Origin: Mycobacterium conspicuum
GTDB taxonomy: Bacteria; Actinomycetota; Actinomycetes; Mycobacteriales; Mycobacteriaceae
NCBI RefSeq assembly: GCF_010730195.1
Contig: NZ_AP022613.1
Location: 6,014,001 to 6,078,000, forward strand
Reading direction: 5' to 3'
DNA length: 64,000 nt
This document shows, piece by piece, positions 27,348-35,375 of the stretch. The notes beneath the pieces were generated by a model. It was not told where the DNA came from and searched no databases. It was given only the letters and a program-made list of their open reading frames with translations. Both the position numbers and the translations under genes were made by a program. The first letter of the stretch is position 1; every line of letters starts with the position of its first letter.

Positions 27348-27917
27348 ATGACTCGGACGACAGATGCCCCCGGCCCCCCGATCGTCGAGACCGAAGATGG
27401 GGGACGCGAACAGCGGTGGCCGCTGCCGGTCGACGAGCAGAGCCTGCTCGATCTGATCCACGTCTGCTTCGACGAGTACTGGGACGAAATCTGGTTCGGC
27501 GTCCTCATCGAGGGCGCCGCCTGGGAAGTTGCCGCACCCAACCCTCCGACACGGATCTCGATGTACGACGGGTACGCGACGGTGGACTTCGGGCGCTGGC
27601 ACTTCCACCTGCGCATCGGCGAGCACCTGGACAGCGGGCCCGAACTCGGCCGGATCCGTCGTTGCGCGCGGGCGGAGCTTTATCGCCGGATCAGCGACGA
27701 CGGTTTCCCGACCTCCTGGGGCTTGCGGCTCTACAACGGCCGCGACGAACAGATGATGACGCTAATGCTGCCAAATCCGTTTCTCACCAAGACCCAGCAG
27801 TTCCGCGACGAGCCTGCATGGGAACAGCTGCAGTTATGGGACCGACTGCGGGCCGCCTATTTGGGGTTGGATCCCGACCCACTTGATCGCAGCGGCAAAG
27901 GTTTTCAACACGGCTAA
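27348..27917 (+). CDS. conserved hypothetical protein, last gene of the prp operon (189 aa)
   Basis: I recognise no enzyme family with certainty; similar actinobacterial proteins carry only DUF names. The sequence is acidic and aromatic-rich (HVCFDEYWDEIWFGVLIEGA, YATVDFGRWHFHLRIGEHLD). It has no signal peptide, no membrane segment and no cysteine-rich site beyond isolated residues. It starts 7 nt after the MTHFR-like gene with GAGAAGG upstream, so it is almost certainly on the same transcript. A hairpin directly after the stop may mark the operon end. Confidence 0.75.
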   Translation: MTRTTDAPGPPIVETEDGGREQRWPLPVDEQSLLDLIHVCFDEYWDEIWFGVLIEGAAWEVAAPNPPTRISMYDGYATVDFGRWHFHLRIGEHLDSGPELGRIRRCARAELYRRISDDGFPTSWGLRLYNGRDEQMMTLMLPNPFLTKTQQFRDEPAWEQLQLWDRLRAAYLGLDPDPLDRSGKGFQHG

Positions 27918-27937
27918 CTACGCAAAAGTACGCGTAG
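27918..27937 (+). terminator. hairpin after the prp-pyc operon (weak terminator candidate)
   Basis: A perfect 6-bp inverted repeat, CTACGC...GCGTAG, with an 8-nt loop begins at the stop codon of the last operon gene. The stem can be widened by CGGC/GCCG on both sides with a bulge. There is no T-tract, so it is not a classical intrinsic terminator, but mycobacterial operon ends often lack one. Confidence 0.3.
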
Positions 27938-27982
27938 CCGTCGAATGGCCACTGACGCCTATTCGGGCTGGGAAAACGTGGG

Positions 27983-28207
27983 TTACAAAATTCGGTGATG
28001 CGCCCTGCCGACCTGGTACCCAGCGGGGAAGGACTTCTCGATGACCTGCAACTGGTGGTCCACTCTGGACTCCAGCTCGAGAACTACGCAGCTATCGCCG
28101 ACGGCTTTGGATTCGAGGACTATGTAGCGTTGGCCGCAATCGGTGATCGGGTCGCCCGAGTGCAATTTCTCGACCGATACCGACTCCGTCGTTCCGTCAG
28201 ACTCCAT
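27983..28207 (-). CDS. small hypothetical protein (74 aa)
   Basis: Unrecognised. The sequence (VSVEKLHSGDPITDCGQRYI, VLESKAVGDSCVVLELESRV) has alternating hydrophobic and polar residues consistent with a small beta barrel, as in many mycobacterial small conserved proteins with a GD-turn. ATG at 28207 or GTG at 28213 are both possible. It fills an otherwise empty gap between the prp operon and the NTF2-like gene. An overlapping plus-strand ORF (27995-28237) is less protein-like. No ribosome site is strong. Confidence 0.45.
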   Translation of the reverse strand: MESDGTTESVSVEKLHSGDPITDCGQRYIVLESKAVGDSCVVLELESRVDHQLQVIEKSFPAGYQVGRAHHRIL

Positions 28208-28249
28208 CCCCACACGTTAGGTCAATTCGGTGGGTGAGGGAATAGAGCT

Positions 28250-28618
28250 CTACGGGGTGTCGGCGTGTCGCTGCTTGAAGAACACGCTGACGTGAGATAT
28301 CAGCCCGTCGTCGTCCTGCTCGAACAGCAGGCATTCGGGCCACTCGGCGGCGGTGCCGTCGATCTCGAACGTCTCGGTTAGCTCGACGAAGCAGACGCGG
28401 CCGTCGACGTGCGAGATCCGCTTGACGTCCAGCCGGTGGCCGTTGAGTGTGGTGCACACCTTGCGCAGGTAGGCGACGTAGTGCTCCTTGCCCTCGACGA
28501 CGTCGCAGAACGGTCCTTCTCGGATCAAGCCTTCGTCGGCAATGGTGGTGGCCAGGCCGTCCCAATCGTGGGCGGCGAGAAACTGCAGGTAACGCTCAAC
28601 CGCGCCCGTATCGGCCAC
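28250..28618 (-). CDS. SnoaL/NTF2-like small protein (122 aa)
   Basis: Single NTF2-like domain, with AVERYLQFLAAHDWDGLATT at the start, then VEGKEHYVAYLRKV and FEIDGTAAEWPECLLFEQDD near the end. This fold is used by isomerases, dehydratases and many ligand-binding proteins; function cannot be deduced. The start is placed at GTG 28618 (VADTGAVER), with GTG 28627 as alternative; the longer reading into the divergent rhomboid gene is not credible. The gap to the rhomboid start is only about 30 bp. Confidence 0.7.
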   Translation of the reverse strand: MADTGAVERYLQFLAAHDWDGLATTIADEGLIREGPFCDVVEGKEHYVAYLRKVCTTLNGHRLDVKRISHVDGRVCFVELTETFEIDGTAAEWPECLLFEQDDDGLISHVSVFFKQRHADTP

Positions 28619-28649
28619 GAAAATCACAATAGCGGGCAAGATTGGTGCC

Positions 28650-29513
28650 GTGAACGGTCCCAGCGCACCGCCACCGCAGACCGTGGCACCCACCTGTTAT
28701 CGACACCCCGATCGTGTTACCTACCTGCGCTGCAACCGCTGCGACCGATACACGTGTCCGGAATGCCTGCGCTCGGCCGCGGTCGGTCATCAATGCGTGG
28801 AGTGCGTGGCCGAGGGAGCCCGGACGGTCCGGCAGCCGCGTACCCAATTCGGCGGGCGGGAACGGGCCGGCGCGCCGGTGATCACCTACGCGCTGATCGC
28901 GATCAACGTGGTGACGTTCGCGCTGCAGATGTCGGTGAAGGGCTTGCAAAGTCAGCTGGTCTTGTGGTCGCCGGCGGTCGCCGACGGCCAGCTGTACCGG
29001 CTGGTGACCTCGGCGTTCGTGCATTACGGCGCGGCGCATCTGCTGCTGAATATGTGGGCGCTCTACGTCGTGGGCCCGCCGCTGGAGATGCTGCTCGGCC
29101 GGCTGCGTTTCGGTGCGCTGTATGCGTTGAGCCTGCTGGGTGGGTCGGTGCTGGTCTACCTGCTCACCCTGAACGCCGCGACCGCGGGCGCATCGGGGGC
29201 GGTGTTCGGCCTCTTCGGCGCGACGCTGGTGGTGGCGAAGCGGCTCAACCTCGACTTGCGTTGGGTGGCCGCGGTGATTGTGGTCAACCTGGTTTTCACC
29301 TTTGTCGCGCCGGCGGTCAGTACGCAACGGATCAGCTGGCAGGGGCACGTGGGCGGGCTGATCACCGGGGCGTTGGTTGCTGCGGCTTATGTTTATGCGC
29401 CCCGAGCACAGCGCAACGCGATCCAAGCCGCGGTGACTGTCTTCGCGGTCGGTCTGTTCGCCGCGTTGATCTGGTGGCGCACAGGTGTTCTCGCGGCGGA
29501 GTTGTATCTATGA
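28650..29513 (+). CDS. rhomboid family intramembrane serine protease with N-terminal zinc-finger (287 aa)
   Basis: The N-terminus has a Cys/His-rich zinc-binding segment (CYRHPDRVTYLRCNRCDRY, then CPECL and CVECV). It is followed by about six membrane segments and rhomboid motifs: HYGAAHLLLNMWALY, the catalytic Ser in AGASGAVFG near residue 181, and the His in GHVGG near 232. Rhomboids cleave membrane substrates within the lipid bilayer. The layout matches M. tuberculosis Rv0110, one of its two rhomboids, as I recall. The substrate is unknown. The stop overlaps the start of the SRPBCC gene (ATGA). Confidence 0.9.
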   Translation: MNGPSAPPPQTVAPTCYRHPDRVTYLRCNRCDRYTCPECLRSAAVGHQCVECVAEGARTVRQPRTQFGGRERAGAPVITYALIAINVVTFALQMSVKGLQSQLVLWSPAVADGQLYRLVTSAFVHYGAAHLLLNMWALYVVGPPLEMLLGRLRFGALYALSLLGGSVLVYLLTLNAATAGASGAVFGLFGATLVVAKRLNLDLRWVAAVIVVNLVFTFVAPAVSTQRISWQGHVGGLITGALVAAAYVYAPRAQRNAIQAAVTVFAVGLFAALIWWRTGVLAAELYL

Positions 29514-29971
29514 GCTGGTGGGTCGCCCACACCGAAGCCGAGGTGTCCGAAGACGTCCCCGCACCGCCGGACGAAGTGCGCGCGTTCTACGTCGACCTGG
29601 ACAACATCAAGGTCGTGCACCCGCTGATCGTGTCGGTGGAGACGACGTCGCGCACCGAGGGCCCGGATGGATATCTGCACAGCTATCGCGTGGTGGATCG
29701 AATTCCGTTGGGGCCGTTGACCATCAAGATCACCTATCGGGCGCGGCTGCACGTCCCGCACCAGGGTGACGTGCTCACCGAAGCCGCGCAGTCCCCCGGG
29801 GTGCGTCTACACGGGCGGGTGAGTTTCGAGCCGATCGACGCGGGCACACGCGTCACCGAGCGAATCCGATTCGCCGCGCCGCGGCCGCTGGCCGCGCTGA
29901 CGACGCGCGAGGGGATCAAGGCGCACATCGAGATGTTGGCCGGAATCCGGCGTCACTTCGAATCGGTTTAA
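29510..29971 (+). CDS. SRPBCC (polyketide cyclase/START-like) family protein (153 aa)
   Basis: Begins MSWWVAHTEAEVSEDVPAPP and shows the SRPBCC pattern: an N-terminal beta strand leading into a helix (VRAFYVDLDNIKVVHPLI), a central antiparallel sheet (GPLTIKITYRARLHV) and a C-terminal long helix (GIKAHIEMLAGIRRHFESV). Such proteins bind hydrophobic ligands in a helix-grip cavity. The ATGA overlap with the rhomboid gene indicates cotranscription. The last 165 bp are also open on the opposite strand as the tail of the HNH gene. Confidence 0.75.
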   Translation: MSWWVAHTEAEVSEDVPAPPDEVRAFYVDLDNIKVVHPLIVSVETTSRTEGPDGYLHSYRVVDRIPLGPLTIKITYRARLHVPHQGDVLTEAAQSPGVRLHGRVSFEPIDAGTRVTERIRFAAPRPLAALTTREGIKAHIEMLAGIRRHFESV

Positions 29972-31267
29972 TGCTTGTTGCCACAACGTGTTTCGGCTCC
30001 GCCCCGCGCTCACCAACTCAGTTGTTGCTTGGTGGTGGTTGGGGTTGGAAGGGTGTGTACCACCACCAGTCGGCGCGTTCGCCGAGGGGCCCGCGGCAGG
30101 GCGGGACCGCGGGTGGGGGTTGGGTGGGTGGTCGCCTAGCGATCCTGGGCTGAGTAGTTGGCCGGTGTCATCGGTGACGGTCAGGGCGTCGGCGGGTCCG
30201 CTGATCCTGATCAGGCCGCGGTGGTGCAGCCGATGATGGTACGGACAGACCAGCACCAGATTGTGCAGCTCGGTGGGGCCGCCGTCTTCCCAGTGCTGGA
30301 TGTGGTGCGCATGCAGGCCGCGGGTGGCGCCGCAACCGGGGACCGCGCAGGTGGGGTGGCGGTGTTCGAGGGCGCGGCGCAGCCGGCGGTTGATCACCCG
30401 GGTGGTGCGCCCGGCGCCGATGACGTTGCCGTGGCGTTCGAACCAGACCTCGCAGGTGGCATCGCAGGTCAGTTCCTGGCGTTCGGCGTCCGACAGCAGC
30501 GGCCCCAGATGCAGGGCGGCGGCTTTCTGCTGCACATCGACGTGCACCACCACGGTGGTGTGCTGCCCGTGCGGGCGAAGGGCCGCCTCCACATCCCAGC
30601 CCGCCTCGATTAACCGCATGAACGCATCCCCCGTCGTGGGCAACGCAGGCCTGTCTTGTGCTGCCTGCTCGTCATCGCCGTGATCGCGGCGCCATTCGGC
30701 GAACAACGCGTCGCGATGCGAGGCCAGCGCGGCGTCGAATTTGGCGGCATCGAGGCGGCCGAGTTTGATGCGGTAGCAGCTGCCCTGCTCGGTGCTCGAT
30801 TTCGTGAATGAGCGTTCGGGCTCGGGCGCGGGGCCGGGGTCGGGTCGCGGTTCGAGTTTGACCGCGGTACGCAACTGGGTCACCGTGGCCACCGCGGCCA
30901 ATTGCGCGTAGTGCTCATCGGATCCCTGCCCCGCGCGCGCGGCGATCACCCCGACCTGATCCAGCGACAGCCGGCCCTCGCTCAAAGCTTGAGCGCAGCG
31001 GGGAAACTCCTCCAACCGCTCGGCGATGGTGGCCACGGTGCGCGCATTGGCCGGTGAGCAGCCCGTCTTCCAGGCCATCACCGCCGCCAGCGACCGCGCC
31101 CCGGTCATTCCCCACAACTGCCGACCATCGAGCTCGGCGGCGATCGCCACGATGCGCCCATCAATCGCATTACGCTGACCACACAACTCCGCCAACTCCT
31201 CAAACAACACCGCAAGACGATCCTTCGGGATCATCTCCACGGCGTCAGCAGAAGCGGTCGAAGCCAT
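29807..31267 (-). CDS. 13E12-repeat family HNH endonuclease-domain protein (486 aa)
   Basis: DUF222 N-terminal domain (LAELCGQRNAIDGRIVAIAA, WKTGCSPANARTVATIAERL) followed by an HNH nuclease site with zinc-binding pairs (CAVPGCGATRGLHAHHIQHW, then LVCPYHHRLHH). This is the multicopy 13E12/REP13E12 family of mycobacteria, of uncertain activity. The body of the domain ends near residue 430. The last 50 or so residues (from about NRFEVTPDSG) are encoded on the complement of the SRPBCC gene and look like random sequence, so the native C-terminus was probably lost and the frame now runs into the neighbour. ATG at 31267. Confidence 0.85.
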   Translation of the reverse strand: MASTASADAVEMIPKDRLAVLFEELAELCGQRNAIDGRIVAIAAELDGRQLWGMTGARSLAAVMAWKTGCSPANARTVATIAERLEEFPRCAQALSEGRLSLDQVGVIAARAGQGSDEHYAQLAAVATVTQLRTAVKLEPRPDPGPAPEPERSFTKSSTEQGSCYRIKLGRLDAAKFDAALASHRDALFAEWRRDHGDDEQAAQDRPALPTTGDAFMRLIEAGWDVEAALRPHGQHTTVVVHVDVQQKAAALHLGPLLSDAERQELTCDATCEVWFERHGNVIGAGRTTRVINRRLRRALEHRHPTCAVPGCGATRGLHAHHIQHWEDGGPTELHNLVLVCPYHHRLHHRGLIRISGPADALTVTDDTGQLLSPGSLGDHPPNPHPRSRPAAGPSANAPTGGGTHPSNPNHHQATTELVSAGRSRNTLWQQALNRFEVTPDSGQHLDVRLDPLARRQRGQRPRRGESDSLGDACARVDRLETHPPV

Positions 31268-31313
31268 ACCGCCATCAAAGCAGCCACCACCGACAAGTTT
31301 CGGCCGCAGCGAT

Positions 31314-32474
31314 CTAAGTTCCGACGAAGTCGATGATCCCGCGAATGTTGCGTCCTTCGCGCAGGTCGACGAACGCCTGGTTGATCTGCTCGAGCCGGTA
31401 GTGGCGGGTGACCAGCTCGTCGAGTTTCAGTGCGCCCGCTTGATACAACGAAAGCAGCAACGGCACGCTGGTGCGCGGGTTCATCCCGCCGTAGAGCGCA
31501 CCCCGGAGTTGCTTGGCCGACAGCGTCATCTCCTGCAGCACCAACGGAACCGGCGGCTCGGTGAACGGCGTGATGCCGGTGAGCACGCAGACCCCGCCCT
31601 TGCGAAGCAGCGCCATCGCCAACGGGATCAGGTCCACGTGCACGACGCCGGGCGTGACGACGACGCGGTCGGCCATGACACCGGCGGTGATCTCGTTGAC
31701 GACGGGTATCGCTTCCTCGGCCGAGGCCGCGGTGTGCGTGGCACCGAAGAACTTGGCCGAATCCCGCTTGGATTGAACCGGATCCACGCCGACCACATAT
31801 TTCGCGCCAACGGCGCGAGCCCCCTGTAGCGCGTTCATCCCCACCCCGCCCGTGCCGATTACCACGACGGTGTCGCCGGGCTCGGTGCCCGCCGAAACGG
31901 TCGCAGAGCCCCAGCCGGTGCTGACCCCGCAGGACACCAGTGATGCGGCGTGGAAGGGGATCGCGTCGTCGATCTTGATGACGGACCTCTCCGAAAGCAC
32001 GGCATATTCGGCGAACGTGCCGAGTTGGCCGTAGGCCAACAGGTTTTCGTCGCCGAGATGGCGGCGGCACGTTCCGTCGGTGGGCATCTCCCGCACGAAC
32101 AGGCTCGCGCCGACATCGCAGATGTAGCTCTGACCGTTCACGCAAAACCGGCAATTGCCGCATGCGGGAATGAACGAGAGCGCCACCCGATCCCCTGGCC
32201 GCACCGTCGTGACGCCCGGCCCGACTTCTTCGACGACGCCGGCACCCTCATGACCGCCGAGCAGCGGGAACCAGTCCGGTGCGGGCTGACCGCTGGCGGC
32301 CAACGCCTCGGGCGTCGGGACCACGTCGCCGGTGAAGAGGTGGTCGTCGGAGTGGCAGATTCCGGCGACGGCCATTCGCACCAGGACTTCACCGCCGTGC
32401 GGCGGATCAAGCTCGATCTCGCGGATCTCCCAATCCATGCCGACCCCGCGGATCACTGCGGCACGACATTTCAT
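31314..32474 (-). CDS. Zn-dependent NDMA-type alcohol dehydrogenase (386 aa)
   Basis: Class III-like MDR alcohol dehydrogenase. Catalytic zinc ligands lie in GICHSDDH and GGHEGAGVV, the structural zinc site is in CGNCRFCVNGQSYIC, and the NAD-binding motif is VIGTGGVGMNALQGA near residue 190. The general layout matches the actinobacterial family described as NDMA-dependent (bound NAD, mycofactocin-linked) alcohol dehydrogenases. It would oxidise an alcohol to an aldehyde for the ALDH of the same operon. Last gene of the 11-gene minus-strand operon; its ATG overlaps the FadD stop as ATGA. Confidence 0.85.
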   Translation of the reverse strand: MKCRAAVIRGVGMDWEIREIELDPPHGGEVLVRMAVAGICHSDDHLFTGDVVPTPEALAASGQPAPDWFPLLGGHEGAGVVEEVGPGVTTVRPGDRVALSFIPACGNCRFCVNGQSYICDVGASLFVREMPTDGTCRRHLGDENLLAYGQLGTFAEYAVLSERSVIKIDDAIPFHAASLVSCGVSTGWGSATVSAGTEPGDTVVVIGTGGVGMNALQGARAVGAKYVVGVDPVQSKRDSAKFFGATHTAASAEEAIPVVNEITAGVMADRVVVTPGVVHVDLIPLAMALLRKGGVCVLTGITPFTEPPVPLVLQEMTLSAKQLRGALYGGMNPRTSVPLLLSLYQAGALKLDELVTRHYRLEQINQAFVDLREGRNIRGIIDFVGT

Positions 32475-34150
32475 TGCAGGCCTGCCGTTTCGGCGATCCG
32501 CTTGGCGGCGAGCTCGCGCAGCTCACCGGCCTTGATCTTGGCGTTGCCCGTCAGCGCCACTTCGTCCTCGCGGAAGAACAACACATGCCGCGGCACTTTA
32601 TAACTCGCCAATCGTTGGCGTGCGAATGCCAGCAGCTGCTCAGTGTCGAGGACCACGCCGTCGTGCGGCACGATGCAGGCCACCACGACCTCGCCGAGCG
32701 TCTGGTGCGGAACGCCGACGGTCTGCGCCACCTTGACGCCGGAATGCGAGATCAGGGTCTCGTCGACCTCGCGTGGCGACACATTGGCTCCGCCGGTCTT
32801 GATGATGTCGGTCAGCCTGCCTTGCCAGTAGAGCCGGCCGTCGTCGTCGAGATAGCCGCCGTCGCCGGTTGGGAAAAATCCCTCGGCGTCCAGGGTTTCG
32901 TCGAGCGGGGTGCCGATATAGCCGAGCATGAGAGTTGGCCCCTTGACGCTGATTTCGCCCGGCTCGCCGCGTGGAACGACGTCTCCGGTCAGCGGGTCGG
33001 TGATCTTGAGCGTGACCCCGGGCAACGCCACGCCGAAACTTTCGGCATGGACTTCCGGTGGTGTGTTGGCCGGGTAACCGGTTGTGATCGTGAATGTTTC
33101 GGTGTTGCCGTAGGCGTGGCCCGGTTCGTGCCATTCGCCCGAGACGGTGGGATGGTGCGCGATCGGGGTTTTGAAGTCCGCGAATTTCACACTGCTCAAA
33201 TCCACCTGGCTCCAGTTGGGCGCGCCTTCCAGCTGGGTCCACTGGTGCGGCCAGGCGAACGGAAAGCTCACCCGCTCGGCCTGCATGAGTTCGAGCGCCT
33301 CGGCGGCGTCGAATGTCGATTGCAGGACCAGCGATCCGCCGCTGGCGAGCGTCGAGCCGAGCACCATCGCGAAGTTGCCGGACCAGAAAAAGCCATTGGC
33401 GGTCCAGCCGCGAACGTGGTCATCCGGACTGAATCCATACATGCGCCGAAATCGCCACAACTGGATGCACACACCGCGATGCGTGCTGAGGATGCCTTTC
33501 GGCTTGCTGGTGGAGCCAGACGAGAAGAACAACACGGCGGCATCGCTGGGCAGCACCGCTGCGGCGGCCGCGTCGACCTGCTCGGGGGGTTCCGCGTGAC
33601 CGGACGCCAGGAAGTCGTCCCAGGTTTCGATGCCAGGCGCCGATTCGCCGACGAGCGCGAGCCGCCGCAAAAACGGGTACTGCGACGGTTCCAATTCGGT
33701 GAGCATCTCGGCGAAGTCCTTCGACAGCACCCTGCGCTCGAACAGCAGCACCGAAACGGCGGAAGCCCTTAGCAGATAGTCCAATTCGGGTGCCGTGGAA
33801 AACGTGCTCAGGGTCACCGCCACCCCGCCGGCCAGCGCCGTACCGAACACGGCGGCGAGCCATTCCGGCCGGTTCGTCATCAGAACGCCGACGCGGCCGT
33901 CCTTGCCCAGGCCGCCCGCGCGCAATGCGCGGGCCACCTCGACCGCACGCTCCCAAAGCTGCCCGTAGCTCCAGCGCGTGGCGCCGTCGGCGGTGCGCCA
34001 CACCAGCGCCTCGCGCTCGCCGTAGAGCCGCGTCACTTCGCGGAGAAACCCCGGCAACGTGAGCGCGCCCAGCCCGGGCTCATCGGCGAGCGGTGGCCCG
34101 CTCACAATCGACAGGCCTTGGGCGGCAGGAGAATTCGTCGCGGCGACCAT
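32471..34150 (-). CDS. acyl-CoA synthetase, FadD/ANL family (559 aa)
   Basis: Adenylating enzyme with FFSSGSTSKPKG near residue 210, YGNTETFT near 345, FPTGDGGYLDDDGRLYW near 430, then GRLTDIIKTGGANVSPREVD and the terminal Lys in LTGNAKIKAGEL. The P-loop has SGSTSKPKG instead of the usual SGTTGxPKG, a minor variant. It activates a carboxylic acid of the pathway as its CoA ester. The ATG at 34150 gives MVAATNSPAAQG; it lies 2 nt from the stop of the dehydratase gene and ends overlapping the alcohol dehydrogenase start. Substrate not predictable, although the operon suggests a ring-cleavage acid. Confidence 0.85.
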   Translation of the reverse strand: MVAATNSPAAQGLSIVSGPPLADEPGLGALTLPGFLREVTRLYGEREALVWRTADGATRWSYGQLWERAVEVARALRAGGLGKDGRVGVLMTNRPEWLAAVFGTALAGGVAVTLSTFSTAPELDYLLRASAVSVLLFERRVLSKDFAEMLTELEPSQYPFLRRLALVGESAPGIETWDDFLASGHAEPPEQVDAAAAAVLPSDAAVLFFSSGSTSKPKGILSTHRGVCIQLWRFRRMYGFSPDDHVRGWTANGFFWSGNFAMVLGSTLASGGSLVLQSTFDAAEALELMQAERVSFPFAWPHQWTQLEGAPNWSQVDLSSVKFADFKTPIAHHPTVSGEWHEPGHAYGNTETFTITTGYPANTPPEVHAESFGVALPGVTLKITDPLTGDVVPRGEPGEISVKGPTLMLGYIGTPLDETLDAEGFFPTGDGGYLDDDGRLYWQGRLTDIIKTGGANVSPREVDETLISHSGVKVAQTVGVPHQTLGEVVVACIVPHDGVVLDTEQLLAFARQRLASYKVPRHVLFFREDEVALTGNAKIKAGELRELAAKRIAETAGLQ

Positions 34151-34152
34151 GG

Positions 34153-35349
34153 CTACAATGGCAGCTCGACCTCGGCCGTGCAACCCACCAGCAGCTCGCC
34201 ATTCTGGTTGGTAAGTCGCAGCTTGACCTGCACGAGGGGCACACCCCAGGCCGTATCCGGTTGCTTGTCGACGATTTCAGCGTCGAAGTAGGTCACGTCG
34301 CCCTCGAAGGCGGGGGTGCGGAAGTCGGCCTTGGTGTGGCGCACCATGCCGTCGTAACCGGCCCAATATGCGAGGTAGTCGGTGCACCACGCGCCCATCG
34401 TCGCGCCGTACCCGTAGGCACGAGCCATTCCGACTTGGCTGGCCCGGTCGGCGTCGATGTGTCCGCGTGACGGGCCGACATACAGCCCGTCGCGCTTGCG
34501 CGGATCGATCTTGGCGTCTTCCTCGTCGAAGGCAAAGTCTTTGCCCCAGCCCGGATCCTGATAAACCCAGGGGTCTTTGATGCCGGGCGGCGCGACCCAC
34601 TCAAAGGTGCCCCAGATGTTGAATAGGAACGCGCGATATTCGGTGGTGAAGCTGGCGATGCTGTGCGGGCCGATCACCCGGCGGGGGAGCGTGTCGCCGA
34701 CCTTCACCTCGTCAAAGCGCGGTGAGACACCCATCCGGTTGGATTCGAGCCACTCCCGACGCAGCCGGTCGACCGCCTCGAGTTCGGTCTGCGTCCAGCG
34801 TTTGATCTCGCCGAGCTGGTTTTCGAACATTCCGCGCTTGGTCGCTTCCTCGTAGAGGTAGCGAATGGCGGTGGAGCGCTCGCGCGCCACCAGCGCACCG
34901 TGCTGGTTGGTGTGGACGGTGTCGCCGCGCGAGAACATCGTCGGCCCAGCGAATTTCGTCTCCGTCACCTTGTAGTCGTGGAACCGGCGCTGCTGAAACA
35001 GCTTGTCGCCAGGTCGGACCGGGCAGCCGTAGAACCACCATTCCTCACCGCCGAAGATCAGGTGGCTGTTCGGGATGTGGCCCACACATGCGGGCGCCGC
35101 GCCGTGGCCATAGTCGAGGGCCACCGCGATCGACTGTGGTGCAATGATGCCGCCGAACTTGGACTCGCGCGCGAACTGTTCATCCCAGTGCAGCGGATTG
35201 GGATAATCCATTGCCATCACCCAGCGGCGGATGTCCGAGGAGGTGCAGGGATCCCACAGTTGCCCGCCGCCGATCGGCTTTCCGACGCGGTGGTCGACAT
35301 CGGACAGATCGAGCTGGACGCCTTCGGATTTCGTTGTCTTCTTGGTCAT
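34153..35349 (-). CDS. MaoC-like acyl-CoA dehydratase/hydratase (398 aa)
   Basis: Double hot-dog protein. The N-terminal half carries AMDYPNPLHWDEQFA near residue 50, which fits the hydratase motif with D, NPLH and the catalytic His. The C-terminal half carries a second hot-dog with GYGATMGAWCTDYLAYWAGY and FRTPAFEGDVTYFDAEIVDK. Such proteins hydrate enoyl-CoA thioesters and often act in sterol or branched-chain degradation. The ATG at 35349 (MTKKTTKSEGVQL) was chosen; the open frame runs on upstream as a shadow of the reductase gene. It lies 26 nt behind the AcuI-like gene. Confidence 0.8.
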   Translation of the reverse strand: MTKKTTKSEGVQLDLSDVDHRVGKPIGGGQLWDPCTSSDIRRWVMAMDYPNPLHWDEQFARESKFGGIIAPQSIAVALDYGHGAAPACVGHIPNSHLIFGGEEWWFYGCPVRPGDKLFQQRRFHDYKVTETKFAGPTMFSRGDTVHTNQHGALVARERSTAIRYLYEEATKRGMFENQLGEIKRWTQTELEAVDRLRREWLESNRMGVSPRFDEVKVGDTLPRRVIGPHSIASFTTEYRAFLFNIWGTFEWVAPPGIKDPWVYQDPGWGKDFAFDEEDAKIDPRKRDGLYVGPSRGHIDADRASQVGMARAYGYGATMGAWCTDYLAYWAGYDGMVRHTKADFRTPAFEGDVTYFDAEIVDKQPDTAWGVPLVQVKLRLTNQNGELLVGCTAEVELPL

Positions 35350-35375
35350 CGTTGTCGTTTGGCCTCGTTGTCCCG

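Noticed and set aside
27995..28237. Plus-strand ORF of 80 codons in the gap after the prp operon
   Set aside because: Overlaps the more protein-like minus-strand ORF; the start lacks a ribosome site.
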